From positions 1-50,575 of the forward strand of contig CAZSMK010000110.1 of assembly GCA_964608095.1 (NCBI GenBank): a DNA stretch of 50,575 nt, given 5' to 3'. The position numbers and the translations under genes are program-made. Origin of the DNA: CAZSMK01 sp964608095 (GTDB lineage: Bacteria; Sumerlaeota; Sumerlaeia; MWCT01; JAGHBZ01). Shown here piece after piece: positions 44,891 through 50,575 of the stretch (its first letter is position 1; the number at the start of each line of letters is the position of its first letter). The notes under the pieces were generated by a model that worked only from the letters and a program-made list of their open reading frames with translations, did no database searches and was not told the origin of the DNA.

Positions 44891-45238
44891 AAGCGATCAA
44901 CGAGTCGAGTAGTGTATAGTTCCGAAATTTTCCGGAACTGAACGTGATATTCTCTATTACGAGCGTTTAAAGAATATTGCATCTATCGGAGTGGTCATAT
45001 TCGTCCTTGAGCCGGGCATAGCGGCTCGTATCCACCATCACCCATCCTGGAGATTCGTTTTGTCAAACTATCCTATTTTGCGAATGCTTCACCCTTAAAG
45101 ATTCTTGATATTGATATCTTTGGGGCTGTACAGAAGAACACCGAAGAATCCATTACTGCTTGCGAAGAACGCATAGCTACACCTACAATACACTATTCTT
45201 ATAGATTCTTTGTTAACGTTTGATAGTGAGAATGCGAT
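44891..45238. other. Gap of about 350 bp with two hairpins
   Basis: Contains AGTTCCG-8 nt-CGGAACT (44918-44939) and GAGCCG-7 nt-CGGCTC (45009-45027), without U tracts. The rest (45030-45238) is plain spacer with an A/T-rich run; I found no gene in it. Confidence 0.6.
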
Positions 45239-46318
45239 TTGGCAAACCCGTTGTATACAAAACGTACTCCCTCGTTGCGAAAGAAAATGAGGCGCAAGAT
45301 TAATTCCCTTGCGCGGCGCATCTCCAGCCCTTATGCTCCCGCTTACCCTGTCTTTGCATGGATAACGCCGACAACACGCTGTAATCTGCGATGCATAACG
45401 TGTGCGCGCACCGTTGATCCGCATTGGAAATCCATGGACCTCGAACCCGAGGTGTACGAGATCGTGCGAAACGAAATCATTCCTCATCTTATCTGTGTCG
45501 AACTCAGCGGAACAGGAGAACCCTTTCTTGCGCCTATTTTTTATAAGTTGCTCGAGGACGTTATTCGTCACGGTGTCGAGTTCTCAATCACTACGAATCT
45601 GACAATTCTCCCGGAGCAAAACGTTCTTCGTGAAATCATTCAATCCTCCGGCAATATAAAGATTTCAATCGATGGAACCGATAGGCAGACACTCCAGCAC
45701 ATCCGAAGAGGCTTGAATTACGACGTGTTTATGAATAACCTCGAGCAGCTTGCCGATCTCGCAAAACGGTTGAACAATCCATCTTTTTCCCTCGAGTTCA
45801 ATTATGTGATTACACGAAGCAATGTAGAGCAAATCCCATCTGTTATCGAGCTTGCGCACCAGAAGGGGATAAAGTGTGTGATATTTTCGAGTTTCCTGGT
45901 CGGGAACAGAAACGATGAGTTCATAGCGGAATCATTGCTTGACCGTCCGGACATTGTCCTTCCTTACCTTGAACAAGCAAAGAAACGCGCACGAGAGTTG
46001 AACATCGATATTTATCCCCCCGCATTCGGTGTGAGAGAAGCCCCTTCGGCAAAAGAAAAGAAGTCTCAAACAGAAGAACACCCGGCGGACATGAATATCC
46101 CGAAAGGACAGTGTCCCCATCCCTGGTGGAGTGTGTATATTGATGTGGATGGTAGCGTGATGCCTTGCTGTGTCTTTGGGGTGCCGTTCGGCAATTTAAA
46201 GCAGCAGCCATTCAAAAAGATATGGAATGGACCCATCTATCGTCATTTTCGTCGAATCGTCAACTCGCCTAATATGCCCGAGGGGTGTAAAAAGTGTACC
46301 TTGAACGTCCGCCTGTGA
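45239..46318 (+). CDS. Radical SAM / SPASM-domain protein
   Basis: 359 residues. The N-terminal cluster motif C52-x3-C56-x2-C59 (TTRCNLRCITCART) binds the [4Fe-4S] that splits S-adenosylmethionine; SGTGEPFLAP and SIDGTD are the GGE-like and ribose motifs. The C-terminus carries a SPASM-type set CPHPWWSVYIDVDGSVMPCC ... EGCKKC for auxiliary clusters. The family modifies peptides, sugars or nucleosides; no peptide precursor or other maturase is seen beside it, so substrate unknown. The start is uncertain: TTG at 45239 has only GAGA upstream; ATG at 45287 also lacks a clear ribosome site. The first 30 residues are basic. Confidence 0.82.
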   Translation: MANPLYTKRTPSLRKKMRRKINSLARRISSPYAPAYPVFAWITPTTRCNLRCITCARTVDPHWKSMDLEPEVYEIVRNEIIPHLICVELSGTGEPFLAPIFYKLLEDVIRHGVEFSITTNLTILPEQNVLREIIQSSGNIKISIDGTDRQTLQHIRRGLNYDVFMNNLEQLADLAKRLNNPSFSLEFNYVITRSNVEQIPSVIELAHQKGIKCVIFSSFLVGNRNDEFIAESLLDRPDIVLPYLEQAKKRARELNIDIYPPAFGVREAPSAKEKKSQTEEHPADMNIPKGQCPHPWWSVYIDVDGSVMPCCVFGVPFGNLKQQPFKKIWNGPIYRHFRRIVNSPNMPEGCKKCTLNVRL

Positions 46319-46329
46319 GAATCGGTTCG

Positions 46330-47187
46330 TTATTCAGAAATCTTTGCCACGTCCTGCAATGGTGATGCCGGTATAATCATGACTTCTTCAATTGTGGTAA
46401 AATCCACCGCAGGCGTTAAATCCGCCGTTACCTCTCCCCTTGGATTACGTTCCACCTTTGTGATTGTCCCAATAATCAATCCTTTCGGATAGATGCTTGT
46501 GTTGATGCCGGAACTTATAACGAGATCGTTCTCTTTCAGTCGAAATGTTGTACGTTCCATCATTAAACGCAAAGGTTTATTAGGTCCTTGTGATTTGACC
46601 AGGCAGAGTTGCCGCACGTCGCAGACAATGCCGCTCACCACGCTTTTCGGGTCGTTTAGAACCTGGATGACGGATGAAGTCCTTGAGGTCGAGATAACCT
46701 GACCCACGAGATTTTTCCCGTGAGCGACCGTGCTGTTTACCGTCACGCCGTCCTCACTTCCCTTATCAACCACAATTACCGAACTTAACGGAGTTACCCT
46801 GAAAGCCAGTATTTCCGCAGGGATGATACGTTCGTAATGTACGGCAACAACAGTATCTGAGGTGAGCGAGACCAACCGGTTGAGCTGTAGGGTTTTTTCT
46901 CTGCTGAGTTGGAGCGCGGTTTGAAGCCTGTGTACCTCGCTGGTAAGCCGTCGGTTCTCGTCCCATAGAGTGTCCGAGGAGCGAATACGGTTATACAGGT
47001 CTTTTAATGAATCCAACGTCTCTTCAGAAACTCGTGTTATGGGAGTGAATGCGGCGGTAGCCCATTGGCGTGTGGAAGTGGCATGTGGATGAGGTCGGCG
47101 GCTCTGTCCGTGCTCGAATAATAAGAGCGCCACGGATATAACCGACAAAAACAGAAAGCCGAGAAAATGTTTAACTCCTCGATGCAC
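46330..47187 (-). CDS. mreC: Rod-shape protein MreC
   Basis: 285 residues. Short cytoplasmic start, membrane helix 7-24 (HFLGFLFLSVISVALLLFE), coiled coil about 55-100 (RIRSSDTLWDENRRLTSEVH), then the two beta barrels of MreC with VIVVDKGSEDGVTVNSTVAH and VQVLNDPKSVV-type strings (FQVL region reads VIQVLNDPKSVV). MreC sits in the inner membrane/periplasm and links the MreB cytoskeleton to PBP2/RodA. GTG start with GAGGGTGG about 7 nt upstream. Follows mreB after a 100 bp spacer with a 6 bp hairpin (47246-47261). MreD and rodA are not in the window next to it. Confidence 0.93.
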   Translation of the reverse strand: MHRGVKHFLGFLFLSVISVALLLFEHGQSRRPHPHATSTRQWATAAFTPITRVSEETLDSLKDLYNRIRSSDTLWDENRRLTSEVHRLQTALQLSREKTLQLNRLVSLTSDTVVAVHYERIIPAEILAFRVTPLSSVIVVDKGSEDGVTVNSTVAHGKNLVGQVISTSRTSSVIQVLNDPKSVVSGIVCDVRQLCLVKSQGPNKPLRLMMERTTFRLKENDLVISSGINTSIYPKGLIIGTITKVERNPRGEVTADLTPAVDFTTIEEVMIIPASPLQDVAKISE

Positions 47188-47287
47188 CAGAATGCCACCC
47201 TCTTTCTTTACACATACTTCACCGCTTTCGACGTTTGTCTTTTACGGCTGAGAGGTCAGCCACCACACCTATTCGCGACCCGACGCC

Positions 47288-48322
47288 TTAGAGATTCATG
47301 CCGTTAAGGCGTCGCAACATCTCATCGAGCGATTCGAGCATTCGACCGGTTCCCAGCACGATAGCGGTTTCCGGATTCTCTGCCATCTTAACCGGTAAGC
47401 CGGTTTCTTTCTGAATCGTCTTATCAAGTCCACGCAATTGCGAACCCCCGCCTGCCATTATAATACCGCTATCCACGAGGTCAGCCGCCAGCTCCGGCGG
47501 TGTTCGTTCGAGTGAACTCTTTACCACGTTCGTAATCGTTAATACCGGTTCCATTAGTGCCTCGCGAATTTCCTCTGATGTAATCTCGATGGTGCGCGGT
47601 AATCCCGCAACAAGGTCCCGCCCCTTGATCATCATCCTTTTTTCTTCAGGGAGCTCACATGCGGAACCGATCTTTATCTTAATATCTTCGGCGGTCCGCT
47701 CTCCGATCATGAGATTATATTTTCTTTTTATGTGTTGGATGATGGCTTCATCCATCTCATCGCCCGCAACCCTTACCGCTTCACATACCACGATGCCGCC
47801 GAGCGAGATAACGGCAACTTCACTGGTGCCGCCGCCGACATCTATAACCATGTTTCCCGATGGTTCGGTCACGGGCAAGCCTGCGCCGATGGCAGCTGCC
47901 ATCGGCTCCTCGATCAGGTATACTTCACGTGCGCCGGCATGTCGGGCGGATTCCCGAACCGCGCGACGTTCCACTTCCGTTATTCCCGAAGGAACACTTA
48001 TAACAATTCTCGGACGGAAAGACAACTTTTTTTTGGCATGCGCTTTGTCGATGAAATATTTCAACATCATCTGCGTGATGTCGAAATCGGCGATTACGCC
48101 GTCTTTCATCGGGCGGATGGCGACTATATTGCCCGGGGTCCGCCCCAACATGGACTTCGCCTCGGTTCCTACTGCTAGGACACTTTTCTTGTTCTTTTCA
48201 ATAGCGACGACCGATGGCTCGCACAACACAATACCTTCGCCTCGCACATAGACGAGAGTCGTTGCCGTTCCGAGATCGATTCCAATATCAGTCGAGAAGA
48301 AACGATACAAAGAATTTAACAC
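47288..48322 (-). CDS. mreB: Actin-like rod-shape protein MreB
   Basis: 344 residues. Actin-fold motifs: DIGIDLGTATTLVYVRG (13-29), VIDVGGGTSEVAVISLGGI, and the C-terminal GGGSQLRGLDKTI. It polymerises under the inner membrane and directs elongation of the wall. GTG start with AAAGGA about 8 nt upstream. The start of mreB-mreC operon; a possible -35/-10 pair (TTTACA, TATAAA) has only a 15 bp spacer, so I do not call it. Confidence 0.97.
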   Translation of the reverse strand: MLNSLYRFFSTDIGIDLGTATTLVYVRGEGIVLCEPSVVAIEKNKKSVLAVGTEAKSMLGRTPGNIVAIRPMKDGVIADFDITQMMLKYFIDKAHAKKKLSFRPRIVISVPSGITEVERRAVRESARHAGAREVYLIEEPMAAAIGAGLPVTEPSGNMVIDVGGGTSEVAVISLGGIVVCEAVRVAGDEMDEAIIQHIKRKYNLMIGERTAEDIKIKIGSACELPEEKRMMIKGRDLVAGLPRTIEITSEEIREALMEPVLTITNVVKSSLERTPPELAADLVDSGIIMAGGGSQLRGLDKTIQKETGLPVKMAENPETAIVLGTGRMLESLDEMLRRLNGMNL

Positions 48323-48679
48323 GCTCTAATCCTTTTTTTGCGGTTTCATCACTGCAAAATATCAACAGTTTTTTATACAATCGCTTCTATTTTGTAAATA
48401 AAAATGTACGGTTAAGCATAAAAAAGTACTTTTCGCGGACGCGGACGCGCAATCGCTTTCGATATGTTTAGAGGGGATAAAAAGGAAAACGGGAGGTCAT
48501 GAACCTCCCGCTCCTTTCATCATGGGCAACATAGTTTGTCACGTCTTATCTATGCGTGGTTGCTACCTTCTAGAAAAAGACTTTTTCACATTCTCCCTGC
48601 TTTTCATTGCGAAAATCTATGCGCTCACCTTGCGCCTTTGAGCATTCGATTTGTCAAATTGACAATAACAGACGCTGAA
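48323..48679. other. Spacer of about 355 bp, palindrome-rich
   Basis: Contains AAAAGTACTTTT (48422-48433), a repeated CGCGGA, a minus-strand terminator (48477-48510), GAAAAAG-A-CTTTTTC (48573-48587) and TTGTCAA-A-TTGACAA (48651-48665, just past the pilin stop). No gene. The region between mreB and the pilin gene is thus unusually rich in short perfect palindromes. Confidence 0.65.
48477..48510 (-). terminator. Rho-independent terminator downstream of the pilin gene
   Basis: On the minus strand CGGGAGGT-5 nt-ACCTCCCG forms a perfect 8 bp stem (48490-48510), followed by TTTTCCTTTTTATCC. It lies about 170 bp after the pilin stop, between it and mreB. Confidence 0.8.
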
Positions 48680-49297
48680 TTAATCCGCCCTGATCGATGA
48701 TCTGAAGACATCGCCGTCACTGATAGTCCCATTGGTTGCATCGTATTCCTGCACGACCTGAGGCCAGCCATCACCTGCACTTTTTATCGCTCCCATCGGG
48801 TTGTCGAGGCAATCGAAATCCTGGTCGGGACTGTAACTGAACAAAATCCAGATATACGTGTTTGAAAGCGTGGTTCCATCGGAAATGCTGGGTAATATCT
48901 CGGAAAGAATCATTGCTTTGGTGGACATATTGAGCCGGAGATAGTCAGGACCCCAGTAAACTATGACTGCATCATCTTTTACCTCGGTTTTATTAAATGG
49001 ATCGGGGAACACGCTGGTTATATACGCGATGGGAGTGGTGAGTCTTTTTAACATATAGGTCCGTGTTTCCCATGGACGTTCAGGGTGTCGATAGCTTGGT
49101 GGATACTGATTGTTGTGATCGAGAGTATAAGATTCGAGCGCGGTCGCCATGGTGCGCATATCAGCCTTGACGCGGGCGACTTTGGAGCGAGTTTGCGCCT
49201 CGAGAAAGTTGGGTACCGCGATAGCGGCGAGGATAGCGATGATAGCGACAACGATAAGGAGTTCTATCAAAGTAAATCCTTTTTTCTTTTTAAACAT
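48680..49297 (-). CDS. Type II secretion / type IV-like pseudopilin (GspG-like)
   Basis: 205 residues. Class III prepilin leader: FKKKKG before cleavage, then FTLIELLIVVAIIAILAAI with Glu5 of the mature protein. The following NFLEAQTRSKVARVKADM helix and YTLDHNNQYPPS belong to a GspG/PulG-like group common in PVC-type and candidate-phylum bacteria. Chosen start is 49297 because GAGGAGGTG lies about 8 nt before it; the upstream 14 codons lack a site. Substrate of prepilin peptidase, assembled into a pseudopilus or surface fibre. No secretion machinery genes adjoin it, so the system it belongs to is encoded elsewhere. Confidence 0.92.
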   Translation of the reverse strand: MFKKKKGFTLIELLIVVAIIAILAAIAVPNFLEAQTRSKVARVKADMRTMATALESYTLDHNNQYPPSYRHPERPWETRTYMLKRLTTPIAYITSVFPDPFNKTEVKDDAVIVYWGPDYLRLNMSTKAMILSEILPSISDGTTLSNTYIWILFSYSPDQDFDCLDNPMGAIKSAGDGWPQVVQEYDATNGTISDGDVFRSSIRAD

Positions 49298-49321
49298 AAC
49301 TTCACACCTCCTCTTTAATAG

Positions 49322-49335
49322 TTGAAACGTTTCAA
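49322..49335. promoter_or_regulatory. Perfect 14-bp palindrome, LacI-type operator candidate
   Basis: TTGAAACGTTTCAA is fully symmetric with a central CG, the form favoured by LacI-family repressors. It lies in the pilin leader, between the predicted transcription start and the ribosome site, beside a second inverted repeat TTGCTT / AAGCAA (49339-49357). It could block transcription as a roadblock or form an mRNA hairpin. No regulator gene is nearby. Confidence 0.5.
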
Positions 49336-49368
49336 TCATTGCTTATAAAAAAAGCAAATTTCTTTTTA

Positions 49369-49398
49369 TTTATATTTCATCACTCCCGCAAGGGTCAA
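49369..49398 (-). promoter_or_regulatory. Promoter of the pseudopilin gene
   Basis: On the minus strand TTGACC (49393-49398), 18 bp spacer, TATAAA (49369-49374). Both elements match 5 of 6 of the sigma-70 consensus. Predicted leader about 65 nt. Confidence 0.6.
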
Positions 49399-49463
49399 GT
49401 TTTTTTTCGCCCTTTTTATTTTTTCTCGAGTCTCTTTTCACAACAACTCACTCCGTGCTCACC

Positions 49464-50575
49464 TTATTCCTTTCTTTCACCTTTGGCTGAAGTCTCGGGA
49501 CTGGTTGACGGTGGATAGATTGCACTTAATGCGTCCAATACTATGGAACCATTCGCCTTGTAGGCTTCGCGTGATTGCGCAACATAGATATGTTTCAGCA
49601 CCGCAGGATAGTCCAGCATCGCTCCCGGATTTGTCCATTTCGGGGATAGGGCGGAACTGTCAATGCGAATTTGACGCCACCCATTCCAGAAAATCCCCGC
49701 CGTGCTGTTTGTGAAATCTATGAGAAACGATTCGTGGTCCTTATCGATCAATTCACCCCTTAACCACCCCATCTTTTTGTCGCCGAACACCCAGAGTGTC
49801 AATTCATGGGGCTGTGTCTGGATCGCCGCATTAAGCGGAATGTATATCGCCGTTGTACCTCCACGATTCATGGCGTAATCCAATCTGAGCCCGCCTTCTC
49901 CCTCTTTCTTATATATTTTGTCTATCCGCACATGCGTTTTTGTACGTTCGAAATTTGTACCCGATAATAGCGTTGCTTCCCCTTCCGGAACCGACGGAAC
50001 TGTATCAAAAGCGTAAATCATTTCTTCCCTGAATATTTCCACATACACCGGCACGCTGGTCGCAACATCTCCCAATTGTACTTGCAAATAGCCGCTGCCC
50101 TTTTCCTTTGCTCTCACCTTCATTTCCTGACGATTGATTGCTATACACTCGGGAGCAGTGATTGTAAGATCCTCTGGACTGAATTCCATTTCCACTCCCT
50201 CTTCGTTTAATAGAGTGACATTTAGCGCGAATTCGTCGTTACTCCACATAAGAAGCACCTCTGGTTCAACGTTTATGTAAACAGGCAGTTCGATTTTAAC
50301 AGGGACAGAGGTTTTCACGTCGGGGTTGGTCTTGAGCCCTACTTTCAGACGTCCTTCTCCTGCGTCGGGCGATGCCTTGAACATTTCCCCTTTTACTATG
50401 GCGCCAAGTTCAGGGTCTAAGTCGAAGACGAGGTCTTTTGTCGTAACATTTACCGGGTTGAGATGTGCATCGTAGCCAAAGACAGTCAGGTCTACTGAGC
50501 CTCCTGTAGGGACGGTTATGGCGGGGTGACGGGGGTCCGAATATCCCGGGTGTCGGGCTGGGTCATTGATTGCAC
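49464..50575 (-). CDS. C-terminal part of a large exported protein (Ig-like plus jelly-roll-like domains), runs off the window
   Basis: The frame stays open from the stop at 49464 to the window edge, about 370 codons; the ATG at 50384 is internal, as the reading frame continues upstream through a sequence of the same Ig-like nature (VPTGGSVDLTVFGYDAHLNPV). Two or three beta domains follow, then about 190 residues ending LSAIYPPSTSP that resemble the C-terminal sugar-binding-type (galactose-binding jelly roll) domain often appended to phosphodiester glycosidases or S-layer-type proteins (GGLRLDYAMNRGGTTAIYIP, LTLWVFGDKKMGWLRGELI, WNGWRQIRID). Function is not shown by this part; an extracellular carbohydrate-active or surface protein is an inference. 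Confidence 0.75.
   Translation of the reverse strand, partial: AINDPARHPGYSDPRHPAITVPTGGSVDLTVFGYDAHLNPVNVTTKDLVFDLDPELGAIVKGEMFKASPDAGEGRLKVGLKTNPDVKTSVPVKIELPVYINVEPEVLLMWSNDEFALNVTLLNEEGVEMEFSPEDLTITAPECIAINRQEMKVRAKEKGSGYLQVQLGDVATSVPVYVEIFREEMIYAFDTVPSVPEGEATLLSGTNFERTKTHVRIDKIYKKEGEGGLRLDYAMNRGGTTAIYIPLNAAIQTQPHELTLWVFGDKKMGWLRGELIDKDHESFLIDFTNSTAGIFWNGWRQIRIDSSALSPKWTNPGAMLDYPAVLKHIYVAQSREAYKANGSIVLDALSAIYPPSTSPETSAKGERKE

Noticed and set aside
44918..44939. Hairpin after the PPIase gene as a terminator
   Set aside because: Perfect 7-bp stem but no T run follows on the plus strand.
45095..45571. 158-codon frame on the minus strand
   Set aside because: Antisense to the well-supported radical SAM gene; low-complexity shadow sequence.
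48341..48420. mreB promoter TTTACA / TATAAA
   Set aside because: Spacer is only 15 bp; not reported as a feature.

Overview
This 50.6 kb stretch reads as the chromosome of a free-living, diderm (Gram-negative type), rod-shaped bacterium. It encodes MreB/MreC, SecD-SecF with YajC, a sigma-54 activator with its kinase, a periplasmic parvulin-type PPIase and a type II secretion/type IV-like pseudopilin. No rRNA, tRNA, CRISPR array, intact insertion sequence or prophage was found. The pilin style, the three-piece glutamate synthase with an Hdr-like partner, the orphan GlmL/MutL-like ATPase and the palindrome-rich intergenic spacers point to an uncultured, probably anaerobic lineage (PVC-, Hydrogenedentes-, Sumerlaeota- or Abyssubacteria-like). 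That placement is a guess from protein style, not a demonstration.

Layout. 0.2-5.5 kb (minus): a chaperone operon in the order J-like TPR protein, GrpE, DnaK-like Hsp70, zinc-ribbon/TPR membrane protein. 5.7-8.8 kb (minus): small membrane protein, PAS histidine kinase, NtrC-type regulator. 9.4-13.5 kb (minus): EF-G-like GTPase and a GlmL/MutL-like ASKHA ATPase. 13.6-16.7 kb (minus): yajC and secDF (one fused gene). 17.0-18.2 kb (minus): a multi-pass acyltransferase-like membrane protein. 18.4-24.5 kb (minus): livK-livH-livM-livG-livF plus a phenylacetate-CoA ligase homologue, behind a very good -35/-10 promoter. 25.0-28.9 kb (plus): a secreted M14 carboxypeptidase, then ricT-like PSP1 gene and metG. 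29.0-29.9 kb (minus): an alpha/beta hydrolase. 30.2-35.0 kb (minus): an HdrB-HdrC fusion followed by the amidotransferase, FMN/ferredoxin and GXGXG parts of a split glutamate synthase. 35.4-36.9 kb (plus): a polyprenyl-phosphate sugar transferase. 37.0-39.3 kb: divergent DppA-type aminopeptidase and RtcB ligase. 39.5-44.9 kb: an acidic TPR membrane protein, a double-SIS sugar isomerase-like protein, and a parvulin PPIase carrying an inserted LysM-like segment. 45.2-46.3 kb: a radical SAM/SPASM protein. 46.3-48.3 kb (minus): mreB-mreC. 48.7-50.6 kb (minus): a pseudopilin and the C-terminal part of a large exported protein that runs off the window.

How it fits together. Most of the window is housekeeping (protein export, folding, translation, cell shape) plus amino-acid metabolism (liv uptake, CoA activation of an aryl/branched acid, glutamate synthesis). 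The most unusual part is the chaperone operon. The J-like protein has Asp-Pro-Glu where J domains need His-Pro-Asp, and the neighbouring Hsp70 has a changed, lengthened interdomain linker and Asp at the position of DnaK Asn170. This suggests a specialised Hsp70 machine with an altered coupling mode. Second is the HdrBC fusion in the glutamate synthase operon, a candidate electron donor in place of the usual GltD. Third are clusters of short perfect palindromes in the spacers at 24.7 and 39.4 kb.
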